DNA of 64,000 nucleotides from Cyclobacteriaceae bacterium (lineage in GTDB: Bacteria > Bacteroidota > Bacteroidia > Cytophagales > Cyclobacteriaceae): assembly GCA_016786495.1 (NCBI GenBank), contig JAEUUJ010000002.1:18106-82105 (forward strand), given 5' to 3'. The notes under the pieces were generated by a model. It was not told the origin of the DNA, ran no database searches, and saw nothing but the letters and a program-made list of their open reading frames with translations. Below, one piece after another: positions 7,865 through 16,014 of the stretch (its first letter is position 1; the number at the start of each line of letters is the position of its first letter). The translations under genes were made by a program, and so were the position numbers.

Positions 7865-9136
7865 TTAGTTTATCACATCAAAACCCGTAAACGGAACCAA
7901 CGCCTTTGGAATTTTAATTCCGGTTTTGGTTTGATTGTTCTCCAGAATAGCCGCCACGATCCGTGGGAGTGCGAGGGCACTTCCATTTAGCGTGTGCAAC
8001 AACTGCGTTTTTCCGTCTTTGGTTTTATAGCGAAGCTTCAAACGATTGGCCTGAAACGTTTCAAAATTGCTCACTGAACTAACTTCCAGCCAGCGCTGCT
8101 GCGCGGCTGAAAAAACTTCCATGTCGTACGTGATCGCTGAGTTAAAGCCCATGTCGCCTCCGCACAATAACAACTTGCGATAAGGTAGTTCCAGTTTTTC
8201 CAACAACCCTTGCACATGCAAACACATCTCATCCAGCGTGGCGTATGAGTCTTCCGGCTTTGTAATCTGCACAATTTCAACTTTATCGAATTGATGCAAG
8301 CGATTCAATCCACGCACATGCGCACCCCAACTCCCCGCCTCTCGTCTGAAGCATGGCGTGTAGCCCGCATTTTTTACAGGAAGATCATTTTCACTCATCA
8401 TCACATCGCGGTAGAGATTCGTGATCGGAACTTCTGCGGTAGGAATCAGGTACAAACCATCTTCTGTAACAAAGTACATCTGCCCTTCCTTGTCAGGAAG
8501 TTGCCCGGTGCCGTATCCGGATGCTTCGTTCACGACAATGGGGGGTTGAATTTCCCGATAGCCCTTCTGCTCAGCTTCTTGTAAAAAGAAGTTAATTAAC
8601 GCGCGCTGCAGTTTCGCACCCTTTCCTTTATACACCGGAAATCCGGCCCCGCTGATTTTGTTACCCAGGTCGAAATCAATGATGTCGTATTTTTTAATGA
8701 GTTCCCAGTGCGGCAACGCATCTGCGTCAAGCGTTGGAATGGTTCCGTGCTGATGAACATTAATATTGTCTTCTGCTGATTTACCTGCCGGAACTTTCGC
8801 ATGCGGCACATTCGGAATTTTATACAGATGTTTCAGCAACTGATCTTCGTACAAAGCCCTGTCATCCTCATGCTTTTTGATAGCATCTTTATCGCTTGCG
8901 ATCGCTGCACGGAGCGATGCGGCCTCATCAGCCTTACCGCTTTTCATGAGTTCACCAATGCGTTTTGACTCCGCATTGGATTTTGATTTCAGGTCGTCAG
9001 CGAGCTGTTGCGATTTTTTACGTTCATCGTCCAGGCGGATGGCTTCGTCAATCAGGCTTTCGGCATTCAGCCCGCGCTTCTTCAGTCCGGTTAGTACGGT
9101 TTCGCGATGCTCGCGGATAACGGAAACTTGTAACAT
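7865..9136 (-). CDS. serS: Serine--tRNA ligase
   Basis: Class II synthetase charging tRNA-Ser (and tRNA-Sec where present). The 423-residue length is standard. Residues 1-110 form the long antiparallel coiled-coil tRNA-binding arm (alternating charged and hydrophobic residues, many Glu/Lys). Catalytic motifs are LIPTAEVPITNLYRD, the motif 2 segment FRREAGSWGAHVRGLNRLHQF and motif 3 NGSALALPRIVAAILENNQ. Start ATG at 9136 gives the normal MLQVSVIREHRE beginning. It is divergent from rho across 262 bp. Confidence 0.97.
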   Translation of the reverse strand: MLQVSVIREHRETVLTGLKKRGLNAESLIDEAIRLDDERKKSQQLADDLKSKSNAESKRIGELMKSGKADEAASLRAAIASDKDAIKKHEDDRALYEDQLLKHLYKIPNVPHAKVPAGKSAEDNINVHQHGTIPTLDADALPHWELIKKYDIIDFDLGNKISGAGFPVYKGKGAKLQRALINFFLQEAEQKGYREIQPPIVVNEASGYGTGQLPDKEGQMYFVTEDGLYLIPTAEVPITNLYRDVMMSENDLPVKNAGYTPCFRREAGSWGAHVRGLNRLHQFDKVEIVQITKPEDSYATLDEMCLHVQGLLEKLELPYRKLLLCGGDMGFNSAITYDMEVFSAAQQRWLEVSSVSNFETFQANRLKLRYKTKDGKTQLLHTLNGSALALPRIVAAILENNQTKTGIKIPKALVPFTGFDVIN

Positions 9137-9215
9137 TTGCGTGAATTAATTGGCCGTAAAATTAGTTCTTTGACCGGACAGAAAGCCCGTAAAACCAACA
9201 AATTCTGCACATTTA

Positions 9216-9246
9216 TTTGATTGTATTCAATTTTAGCCTATACTTG
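9216..9246 (+). promoter_or_regulatory. Candidate rho promoter
   Basis: TTTG (9216-9219) is followed by a 19-bp spacer and TATACTTG (9239-9246), one mismatch from the Bacteroidota TAnnTTTG -7 box. The predicted start site is near 9252, giving a leader of about 145 nt before the rho ATG. The rest of the 9137-9398 gap shows no ORF, no obvious hairpin with T-tract and no riboswitch I recognise. Confidence 0.5.
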
Positions 9247-9398
9247 TGCCATCAACGGCTGACCCAAGCCTTCGAACGAATAACCTTACCCTGCTGAAAT
9301 TTTAGTTACTCTGGCTGCCGCTTGAATTTCATTCTCTGAATTTTTTCCAAACACACATCCTTCATATCTCTTATTATTAAAATCCACTTTTTAGTATC

Positions 9399-10967
9399 AT
9401 GTACACAATTGACGATCTGAATGTCAAGTTGCTTTCCGAGTTGAAAGAACTCGCGGAACAAATGGGCGTAAAAAATGCCAAGAAGCTCTCCAAGCAGGAA
9501 CTGGTCTATAAAATCCTCGACCAGCAGGCAATTACCGGCGAAGCCCCCGGTGCAAAAAAGGAAAAAGAAAAAGAAAAGCCGGCTCCCGAGGGTCGCACCA
9601 TGCGTCCGCGCAAGCGCGAAAACGTAACGGCTCCGGCAGCGAAAACTGAAAAAGAACAGTCGTCCGAAGAAATTCTGAATACCACTAACACCGAGGTCGA
9701 TTCAACCATTACCCGGTTTGAAGAGCCTCCGCAACAAAAACCTGTTCGCGAAGAAAATCAGCAACGCGACCAAAATCGCCCTCCGCGCGAAGAGCGCCAG
9801 GGAAATACCAGCCAGCACCCGGCACCACAGAACCGTCCTAATATTAAGGAGTTCGATGGCGCGATCTCAAATGAAGGCGTACTCGAAATTATGCAGGACG
9901 GTTATGGATTCCTGCGTTCCTCAGATTATAACTACCTGGCCAGTCCGGACGATATTTATGTGTCTCCTTCACAGATCAAGTTGTTTGGCTTGAAGACCGG
10001 TGACACCGTAAAAGGTTCGATCCGCCCTCCAAAAGAAGGCGAAAAATATTTTGCTTTGCTGAAGGTTGAATCCGTAAACGGAAAAACAACTGAAGAAATC
10101 CGTGACCGTGTAGCATTTGAATACCTGACACCGCTTTTCCCGGAAGAAAAACTCAAACTGAGCACTACGCCCGACAACATGTCAACGCGTATTCTCGATT
10201 TGTTTTCACCGATCGGTAAAGGACAGCGTGGTATGATCGTGGCACAACCGAAAACCGGTAAAACGGTTTTATTGAAAAACATTGCCAACGCGATCGCTGA
10301 AAACCATCCGGAAGTATACCTGTTGGTTCTTTTGATTGACGAACGTCCGGAAGAAGTTACCGACATGGCCCGTAGCGTAAGAGCCGAAGTAATTGCTTCT
10401 ACCTTTGACGAACAGGCTGAACGTCACGTGAAGGTTGCCAGCATCGTGCTCGAAAAAGCAAAACGCATGGTTGAGTGTGGTCACGATGTTGTAATCCTGC
10501 TGGATTCCATCACCCGTTTGGCGCGTGCCTACAACACCGTTGTTCCATCTTCTGGTAAGATTCTTTCCGGTGGTGTGGATGCCAATGCGCTGCACAAACC
10601 AAAACGTTTCTTTGGAGCGGCCCGTAACATTGAAAACGGTGGATCCTTGACCATTATCGCTACCGCCCTGATTGAAACCGGCTCTAAAATGGACGAAGTT
10701 ATCTTCGAAGAATTTAAAGGAACGGGCAACATGGAATTGCAACTTGATCGCAAGCTTTCCAACAAGCGCGTTTACCCTGCAATTGATGTTCCTGCATCCG
10801 GTACAAGACGTGAAGACTTGTTGATGCGTGAAGATGAACTTCAACGCGTTTGGATTCTCCGCAAATACATGAGCGACATGAACTCAAACGAAGCAATGGA
10901 ATTCCTGTTGAGCAAAATGAAAGGTACCCGCAACAACGATGAATTCTTGTTGTCGATGAATGGATAA
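9399..10967 (+). CDS. rho: Transcription termination factor Rho
   Basis: Hexameric RNA-dependent ATPase/helicase that ends transcription at Rho-dependent sites. At 522 residues it is longer than the E. coli protein (419): residues 1-45 form the SAP-like N-terminal helices, about 50-145 are a charged, low-complexity insert (rich in Glu, Lys, Pro, Arg, Gln) usual in Bacteroidota, then the cold-shock-type RNA-binding domain ([27 protein letters not shown]), then the ATPase. Walker A is AQPKTGKT at about residue 282; the Walker B strand is [15 protein letters not shown]; the Q-loop region is [20 protein letters not shown]. It is followed by a strong intrinsic terminator. Autoregulation of the 145-nt leader is possible but not shown by the sequence. 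Confidence 0.97.
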   Translation: MYTIDDLNVKLLSELKELAEQMGVKNAKKLSKQELVYKILDQQAITGEAPGAKKEKEKEKPAPEGRTMRPRKRENVTAPAAKTEKEQSSEEILNTTNTEVDSTITRFEEPPQQKPVREENQQRDQNRPPREERQGNTSQHPAPQNRPNIKEFDGAISNEGVLEIMQDGYGFLRSSDYNYLASPDDIYVSPSQIKLFGLKTGDTVKGSIRPPKEGEKYFALLKVESVNGKTTEEIRDRVAFEYLTPLFPEEKLKLSTTPDNMSTRILDLFSPIGKGQRGMIVAQPKTGKTVLLKNIANAIAENHPEVYLLVLLIDERPEEVTDMARSVRAEVIASTFDEQAERHVKVASIVLEKAKRMVECGHDVVILLDSITRLARAYNTVVPSSGKILSGGVDANALHKPKRFFGAARNIENGGSLTIIATALIETGSKMDEVIFEEFKGTGNMELQLDRKLSNKRVYPAIDVPASGTRREDLLMREDELQRVWILRKYMSDMNSNEAMEFLLSKMKGTRNNDEFLLSMNG

Positions 10968-10989
10968 ATGGCCTAACAGTACGTAAGAC

Positions 10990-11025
10990 AATAGCCAATA
11001 GCGAAAACTATTGGCTATTTTTTTT
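10990..11025 (+). terminator. Intrinsic terminator of rho
   Basis: A perfect 12-bp stem AATAGCCAATAG / CTATTGGCTATT with a 6-nt loop (CGAAAA) is followed by an unbroken run of eight T (11018-11025). It begins 22 bp after the rho stop codon. The right arm (11008-11010) also contains the stop codon of the convergent DEAD-box helicase gene. Confidence 0.93.
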
Positions 11026-12264
11026 ATCATGAAAAGCCCCCTTGAATGTTGGGTCATCCCTGCGTTTGAGCTGATCGATGTCGCGTGCCATTTGTTGCGC
11101 CTCTTCAAACGGGGTCTTTGTGATCTCTACTCCTTCCGGAATTTTATCTTCACGGATCTTCTCGCGAATCAATTTCTCGATCCGTTCAATGTGAGCCTCC
11201 TCCGCTTTATTCACAAACGTGATGGCAGAACCTTCCTGAAATGCACGACCCGTTCTTCCAATGCGATGCACATAATCTTCATACAAAATCGGTACATCAA
11301 AATTGATTACGTGCGATACTTTCGTTACGTCAATTCCGCGTGCCGTAACATCCGTAGTCACTAAAACCCGCAGCGTGCCTTCCTTAAATTCATTTACTGC
11401 GTTTATGCGGGTATTCTGACTCTTATTGGAATGGATAACCTTTACCGGACCCAGATTCTTACGGTCGATGTACTTCGACACCGCATCCGCATTGGCTTTC
11501 GTTCGCGTAAAGATCATTACACGATTAAACGTCTCCCGATCCTGCAGCAGGTATTCAATGAAGTTAATTTTCGTTTTCAGGTTCGGAACACGATACATCA
11601 CCTGGGTTACCTGACGTGCCGGGGTTGCCTGAGGCGTGACTTCAATCTTAACCGGAAATTCTAAAAAGTCGCCTGACAATCGCTCAACTTTTTCCGGAAA
11701 CGTTGCGGAGAAAAGAAGGTTTTGCCGCTTACGCGGAAGAACATCAACGATCTTCCTAAGCTGGTGCATAAAGCCCATATCCATCATCCGATCAGCCTCA
11801 TCGATCACCAGTGTTTTGATTTGCTTAAGCGGAAGTTCGTTTGTCAGGTAAAGTTCCATGAACCGGCCAGGGGTGGCAACGAGAATGTCGACTCCCTTTT
11901 TTATAGATTCAATTTGAGCCTTTATGCCAACCCCGCCATAAATTGGCAAAATTCTCAGATCGGTGTTCCGCGCGAACGCTTTTGCGTGCTCCGTTATCTG
12001 GATCGTGAGTTCCTTTGTCGGCACCAGAATCACAGCTCGCGGATCAATCCCTTGCGCGTATTTTACCTTCATCAGCAGCGGTAATAAATATGCTGCGGTT
12101 TTCCCGGTTCCGGTTTGCGCAATTCCGATCACGTGTTGTCCGCCTAAAATGATGGGGATAGCTTTTTGCTGAATATCGGTGGGGTGCGTGAAGCCCGCCT
12201 CCTGCACTGCGTCAAGCAGCTGCCGGTTCAGGTTAAATTGTTCGAATGTGGCAGCTTCTTTCAC
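11008..12264 (-). CDS. DEAD-box ATP-dependent RNA helicase
   Basis: A 418-residue two-RecA-domain helicase. In order: Q motif (FEQFNLNRQLLDAVQEAGF...PTDIQQKAIP), Walker A AQTGTGKT (residues ~47-54), PTKELTIQ, TPGR, DEAD within VIDEADRMMDMGF, SAT in LLFSATFP, then motif V (VTTDVTARGID) and motif VI HRIGRTGRA. DEAD-box proteins unwind RNA in ribosome assembly or decay; the short tail resembles RhlE-type enzymes. The first codon appears to be GTG at 12264, because no in-frame ATG exists before the Q motif. It converges with rho, and its stop codon lies within the rho terminator. Only 12 bp separates it from dihydroorotase. Confidence 0.94.
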   Translation of the reverse strand: MKEAATFEQFNLNRQLLDAVQEAGFTHPTDIQQKAIPIILGGQHVIGIAQTGTGKTAAYLLPLLMKVKYAQGIDPRAVILVPTKELTIQITEHAKAFARNTDLRILPIYGGVGIKAQIESIKKGVDILVATPGRFMELYLTNELPLKQIKTLVIDEADRMMDMGFMHQLRKIVDVLPRKRQNLLFSATFPEKVERLSGDFLEFPVKIEVTPQATPARQVTQVMYRVPNLKTKINFIEYLLQDRETFNRVMIFTRTKANADAVSKYIDRKNLGPVKVIHSNKSQNTRINAVNEFKEGTLRVLVTTDVTARGIDVTKVSHVINFDVPILYEDYVHRIGRTGRAFQEGSAITFVNKAEEAHIERIEKLIREKIREDKIPEGVEITKTPFEEAQQMARDIDQLKRRDDPTFKGAFHDKKNSQ

Positions 12265-12272
12265 TAACTTTG
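12265..12272 (+). promoter_or_regulatory. -7 promoter box of dihydroorotase, leaderless arrangement
   Basis: TAACTTTG is a perfect match to TAnnTTTG and ends 4 bp before the dihydroorotase ATG (12277). With the usual start-site distance the mRNA would begin at or next to the ATG. The -33 region (TTCG, 12241-12244) is poor. The box fills most of the 12-bp gap between the two divergent genes. Confidence 0.55.
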
Positions 12273-12276
12273 CTTT

Positions 12277-13623
12277 ATGAGCTCAATATTGATTCTCAAT
12301 GCAAATATAGTCAACGAAAACAAGGTCTTTCAGGCCGATGTGCTGATCCGCAATGAACGGATTGAAAAGATCGGAACCGGCTTGCAATCAGAGAAAACTG
12401 ACAAAATCATCGATGCAAAGGGTAAATACCTGTTACCGGGTGCAATTGATGACCAGGTTCATTTCCGTGAACCCGGCTTAACGCACAAGGCGAACATCTT
12501 TACGGAATCGCGGGCAGCGGTAGCCGGTGGTGTTACCAGCTTTATGGAGATGCCCAATACGCTTCCGCCTACGTTTACACAAAGCCTGCTGGAAGACAAA
12601 TACCAGATCGCTGCTAAGAATTCGTTAGCGAACTACTCATTTTACATCGGTGCCTCGAACGATAATCTCGATGAGATTCTAAAAACTGACGCGTCAAAAG
12701 TCTGCGGTTTAAAAATTTTCATGGGATCGTCAACCGGTAATCTTTTGGTAGACGATCCGGCAGTGTTGGAAAAAATCTTTTCAAGTGTTCCGTTTCTGAT
12801 TGCCTCACATTGTGAGCATGAACCAACGATTCGCAGAAATACCGAGGAGTTCAAAAACAAGTATGGCGAAGATCTGCCGATGGATTATCACCCCTTGATC
12901 CGCAGTGAAGAAGCCTGTTATAAATCTTCCTCATTTGCCATCGATCTGGCCAAAAAGCACGGAACACGCTTTCATGTACTGCACATTTCTACCGCAAAAG
13001 AAACGTTGCTGTTTGACGACAAAACTCCGCTCGAGAAAAAGAAGATAACATCCGAAGCGTGTATTCATCACTTGTGGTTTAATGACTCCGACTACAAGCG
13101 ACTGGGCACGAACATCAAATGGAACCCGGCAATTAAAACTGCGCTCGATCAAAAAGCTATTATGATTGCGGTTTTATCGGACTACATTGATGTAATCGCA
13201 ACCGATCACGCACCACACACCGCGGAAGAAAAACGCAATACGTATTTCAAGGCACCTTCAGGCGGACCGCTTATTCAACACAGCGTTGTTGCCATGCTGG
13301 AATTTTTCCATCGCGGTGAAATCTCCATCGAAAACATTGTGAAGAAAATGTGTCACAACCCGGCCATTCTGTTCCGCGTCCGGGAGCGCGGATTTATTCG
13401 TGAGGGGTATTATGCCGACCTAACGCTGGTCGATCCGAATGACCCCTGGCAGGTTAGCCAAAACAACATCTTGTCGAAATGTGGCTGGTCGCCATTCGAG
13501 GGGCAGACGTTTAAATCTAAAATCACGCATACGATTGTTTCCGGCCATTTAGCTTATGAGAACGGTATTTTAAATGAAAACAGGCTTGGAAAAAGGCTTT
13601 TATTTAACCCGGAGTTAGGCTAA
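12277..13623 (+). CDS. pyrC: Dihydroorotase
   Basis: Zinc enzyme of pyrimidine synthesis that cyclises N-carbamoyl-aspartate to dihydroorotate. The 448-residue protein is the longer amidohydrolase type. Metal ligands appear in DDQVHFREPG (the D-x-H pattern, about residues 59-68), a lysine in GLKIFMGSSTGN, histidines in IASHCEHE and VLHIST, and an Asp-His pair in ATDHAPHT (about residue 309). ADLTLVDPN near the end is the amidohydrolase beta-sandwich return. Start ATG at 12277 follows a -7 box directly. Assignment to dihydroorotase rather than allantoinase or dihydropyrimidinase rests on DQVHFREPGLTHK. Confidence 0.93.
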   Translation: MSSILILNANIVNENKVFQADVLIRNERIEKIGTGLQSEKTDKIIDAKGKYLLPGAIDDQVHFREPGLTHKANIFTESRAAVAGGVTSFMEMPNTLPPTFTQSLLEDKYQIAAKNSLANYSFYIGASNDNLDEILKTDASKVCGLKIFMGSSTGNLLVDDPAVLEKIFSSVPFLIASHCEHEPTIRRNTEEFKNKYGEDLPMDYHPLIRSEEACYKSSSFAIDLAKKHGTRFHVLHISTAKETLLFDDKTPLEKKKITSEACIHHLWFNDSDYKRLGTNIKWNPAIKTALDQKAIMIAVLSDYIDVIATDHAPHTAEEKRNTYFKAPSGGPLIQHSVVAMLEFFHRGEISIENIVKKMCHNPAILFRVRERGFIREGYYADLTLVDPNDPWQVSQNNILSKCGWSPFEGQTFKSKITHTIVSGHLAYENGILNENRLGKRLLFNPELG

Positions 13624-13627
13624 CCTT

Positions 13628-13656
13628 TTGATTTTAAGCCAGCCTGTCTAACTTTG
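13628..13656 (+). promoter_or_regulatory. Promoter of tRNA-His
   Basis: TTG (13628-13630), an 18-bp spacer and a perfect -7 box TAACTTTG (13649-13656) form a Bacteroidota-type promoter. The start site would be near 13661, about 60 nt before the mature tRNA. It begins just after the dihydroorotase stop. Confidence 0.72.
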
Positions 13657-13667
13657 CAGTCCTTAAA

Positions 13668-13684
13668 TCCCGAAGGCATCGGGA
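13668..13684. repeat. Short palindrome TCCCGA-AGGCA-TCGGGA in the tRNA-His leader
   Basis: Perfect 6-bp arms with a 5-bp spacer. I recall similar sequence as a dispersed motif in Bacteroidota genomes, but that needs a genome search. In the tRNA leader it would form a small hairpin upstream of the mature 5' end. Confidence 0.55.
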
Positions 13685-13720
13685 GCGGGTTGCCGGAAAT
13701 GTCAACCCGGTGTTTACATG

Positions 13721-13794
13721 GTGATTGTAGCTCAGTTGGTTAGAGCGCCTGATTGTGGTTCAGGAGGTCGTGGGTTCGACCCCCATCATTCACC
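13721..13794 (+). tRNA. tRNA-His (anticodon GTG)
   Basis: Cloverleaf arms are all present: acceptor GTGATTG / CATTCAC, D arm GCTC...GAGC, anticodon stem CCTGA / TCAGG with loop TTGTGGT (anticodon GTG at 13755-13757), variable loop AGGTC, T arm GTGGG / CCCAT with TTCGACC loop. The G at 13720 can serve as the encoded G-1, paired with discriminator C (13794), as is typical of tRNA-His. CCA is not encoded. The acceptor stem has one U-U mismatch (position 5 against 68). Confidence 0.95.
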
Positions 13795-13805
13795 CGCTTA
13801 AAGAA

Positions 13806-13834
13806 AACCTCGCCTGATATTGGCGGGGTTTTTT
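13806..13834 (+). terminator. Intrinsic terminator of tRNA-His
   Basis: Stem AACCTCGCC / GGCGGGGTT (9 bp with one G-T pair), loop TGATATT, then TTTT following the TT of the stem. It begins 12 bp after the tRNA and ends 13 bp before the peptidase ATG. Confidence 0.88.
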
Positions 13835-13847
13835 AATTTTGAAGCTT

Positions 13848-14753
13848 ATGAAAAAACCCTTCCTGTCTGCGCTGCTTATTTTTTCAGCGCTTTTCTCTTC
13901 CGCTCAATATTCATTCGATCCCAAAAAATTAGCCCAGGAATTAAAAGAACTATCATCCAGCGTGATGGATGGACGAAAAACCGGCACCGAGGGAAACCGC
14001 AAAGCCCGGGTGTATATCATTGATCACCTGAAGCAAACGGGAATTGAGCGATATGTTCCCAACTACGAGCAACCATTCTCCATTTCACAGGCAGGCAGCC
14101 TGACGGATGGTACCGGGGGCGTAAACGTGCTGGGTGTTATTCCCGGGAAGAAGAAAGAGACTATTGTAATCAGTGCACATTATGATCACTTAGGCAGTCG
14201 CGATGGCAAGACTTATTTCGGAGCTGACGATAATGCCTCTGGTACCGCTGCCTTGCTGGCAATGGCCGAGTACTTTAAAAAGAACACTCCGGAACACCGT
14301 ATTATTCTCGCATTCTTTGACGCTGAAGAAATCGGGCTTCGTGGCTCGCGCTACTTTGTTAGCGCAACCGACTTGATGAAAGAGAATATTGTTCTGAATA
14401 TCAACATGGACATGGTGGCCCGTGGTGATAAAAACGAACTCTATGTATGCGGAACCTATTACCACCCGAATTTAAAACCGGCTGTGGAGAGTGTTCCGAA
14501 ATTTGAAGGTTTCAAGCTTCTATTCGGACATGATGGCCCGTCATCGGGTGAAGACGACTGGACAAATCAATCGGATCAGGGAAGTTTTCATGCTAAAAAG
14601 ATCCCTTTCCTGTATTTCGGTGTAGAAGATCATCCGGATTATCACCGCGCTACCGACACTTTCGACAAGATCAACCAGGATTTCTATGCGAAGAGTGTTG
14701 AAACAATCCTTCAGTCGGTAAAAGCACTTGATCGTTCACTGAATCAGAACTGA
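13848..14753 (+). CDS. Secreted M28 family zinc peptidase
   Basis: A 301-residue protein with a signal peptide (MKKPFLSALLIFSALFSSA). M28 enzymes are two-zinc aminopeptidases. Zinc ligands are visible in order: HYDHLG (His), GADDNASGTAALL (bridging Asp), FFDAEEIGLRGS (Glu, with the preceding Glu as general base), NMDMVARGD (Asp) and EDHPDYHRATDTFDKI (His). It is probably periplasmic and trims peptides. The start is ATG at 13848; a TTG three codons upstream also opens the frame but ATG is preferred. The gene lies directly downstream of the tRNA-His terminator and seems to be a single-gene unit. Confidence 0.92.
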   Translation: MKKPFLSALLIFSALFSSAQYSFDPKKLAQELKELSSSVMDGRKTGTEGNRKARVYIIDHLKQTGIERYVPNYEQPFSISQAGSLTDGTGGVNVLGVIPGKKKETIVISAHYDHLGSRDGKTYFGADDNASGTAALLAMAEYFKKNTPEHRIILAFFDAEEIGLRGSRYFVSATDLMKENIVLNINMDMVARGDKNELYVCGTYYHPNLKPAVESVPKFEGFKLLFGHDGPSSGEDDWTNQSDQGSFHAKKIPFLYFGVEDHPDYHRATDTFDKINQDFYAKSVETILQSVKALDRSLNQN

Positions 14754-14825
14754 TAATAAAAAACTTATTGAATTACAATACGCATACCGGCTTGAGGTGC
14801 GTTACTCTTTTAAGTAAGTTTAAGC

Positions 14826-15074
14826 ATGGTTACGTGGGCTGAATTCAAACGGTTTTCTCTGGATCATAAAGTCAAGACTTTATATGAACATGGAACGTTT
14901 GTAATGGCCATCCGATACTATCGTTACAAGGTGAATCTCTACATGCTCGGCAACGACTATCTCGAGGTGTTCATCAATCATAAGCACGCATCGATTGAAA
15001 AGATTACGTTGCTGGACCGCCATCACAGCCGAATGAAATTTTATTCCGACCAGATTAAGCTTCCGGCACTTTAG
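14826..15074 (+). CDS. Small protein of unknown function
   Basis: 82 residues, rich in aromatic residues, Lys and His (MVTWAEFKRFSLDHKVKTLYEHGTF, then KVNLYMLGNDYLEVFINHKHASIEKI). It has an alternating-strand look without a signal peptide or membrane segment. I do not recognise the family. A bidirectional terminator 7 bp after its stop separates it from the convergent gene, which supports a genuine transcript end. Confidence 0.65.
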   Translation: MVTWAEFKRFSLDHKVKTLYEHGTFVMAIRYYRYKVNLYMLGNDYLEVFINHKHASIEKITLLDRHHSRMKFYSDQIKLPAL

Positions 15075-15080
15075 GTCAAT

Positions 15081-15113
15081 AAAAAAGCCCTCTGAGATCA
15101 GAGGGCTTTTTTT
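15081..15113. terminator. Bidirectional intrinsic terminator
   Basis: Near-perfect hairpin AAAAAAGCCCTCTGA / TCAGAGGGCTTTTTTT, with poly-A before and poly-T after. It can therefore act for the gene at 14826 on the plus strand and the gene at 15131 on the minus strand. Confidence 0.9.
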
Positions 15114-15130
15114 AGAATGTCTTATTCGTA

Positions 15131-15865
15131 TTAAGCAGTTGCTGTAGCGCCTTCGAACTTTGTTGACGCTTTCAGCGTAACCGCCTTCTTAGCCTTGTAT
15201 CCGCAATATCCGCAGAGGTAGTGCTTCAGCAATTCACCCTCTTCACTTTCAGTAGGAGTTTTGAGAATTTCTTCTTTCACAACTTTGAACGTCTGATAGT
15301 TACATTCCGGGCACTGCACCGCATGCAGGTGACCTGCATATTTTTCGATTTTCACGTAGCCTGACTCCTCGTCCTTCCATACATCATAGTCCATGGAGAA
15401 CAGGTTTTCTTCAGCCTGCATACCTTCATCGAGGTAAACGTCTTCTTCTTCTTCGCTGAGAAGTTTCATTGGCTTACCGGTTTTCGGAGAAATCCGTGGC
15501 TTGTAACGGAGTACCTTCAAGCGCTTCTCGATGTAGAAAGGATAGTAGAATTTCAGGAGGTTCTGCATGATCAGACCTGCCAGCAAGCCCATGGAAATGG
15601 TTGTAAACAAACGTACAATGATCCATAAGGTAGTGCCGGTTTCTTCAGTAACCCATGAGTTAAAGTAAAAGGCGAATCCGATTACAATGATCACCGCGCC
15701 AATCAACAACAATTTGATTTCGTGCCGGTTGATATAATCGTACTTGTCTTTCGACTCTTTGGTCATTGATAACTTCAGCAAATGGCCGAGTACCACCAAA
15801 ATTCCTGCTGCCCAACAGCCAAACGCAATTTTCTGAGCCAGGTGATTCCAATCCGGGTAAGTCAT
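15131..15865 (-). CDS. Membrane protein with C-terminal zinc ribbon, unknown function
   Basis: A 244-residue protein. Three hydrophobic segments lie near residues 10-32 (IAFGCWAAGILVVLGHLLKL), 48-70 (LLLIGAVIIVIGFAFYFNSW) and 78-102 (LWIIVRLFTTISMGLLAGLIM). A cytosolic part rich in Glu follows, then a treble-cysteine ribbon, CPEC near residue 185 and CGYCG near residue 222, spaced like a zinc ribbon. The ribbon suggests metal-dependent folding or nucleic-acid/protein binding at the inner face of the membrane. I do not recognise the family. A good promoter lies upstream and a shared terminator downstream, so it is a single-gene unit. Confidence 0.8.
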   Translation of the reverse strand: MTYPDWNHLAQKIAFGCWAAGILVVLGHLLKLSMTKESKDKYDYINRHEIKLLLIGAVIIVIGFAFYFNSWVTEETGTTLWIIVRLFTTISMGLLAGLIMQNLLKFYYPFYIEKRLKVLRYKPRISPKTGKPMKLLSEEEEDVYLDEGMQAEENLFSMDYDVWKDEESGYVKIEKYAGHLHAVQCPECNYQTFKVVKEEILKTPTESEEGELLKHYLCGYCGYKAKKAVTLKASTKFEGATATA

Positions 15866-15898
15866 GTTCAGGGTTGTTTTAGTGAGTTATTTTCGTTG

Positions 15899-15929
15899 CA
15901 AATATAATTTCTTAGTCAAATAAGTCACA
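15899..15929 (-). promoter_or_regulatory. Promoter of the membrane zinc-ribbon gene
   Basis: Read on the minus strand: TGTG (15929-15926), a 19-bp spacer, then a perfect -7 box TATATTTG (15906-15899). The start site would be near 15893, giving a leader of about 28 nt. Confidence 0.6.
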
Positions 15930-16014
15930 GGCTGGTTAATCCTGTGAAAAAACTACCCAATTTAATACTCTTTTCGGTTAAAAGTGACCGAAAAACGCGT
16001 CTTTTTTAGCAAAA

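Noticed and set aside
9137-9398. Possible riboswitch or attenuator in the rho leader
   Set aside because: I see no stable hairpin followed by T-tract and no known aptamer pattern, so only a promoter candidate is reported.
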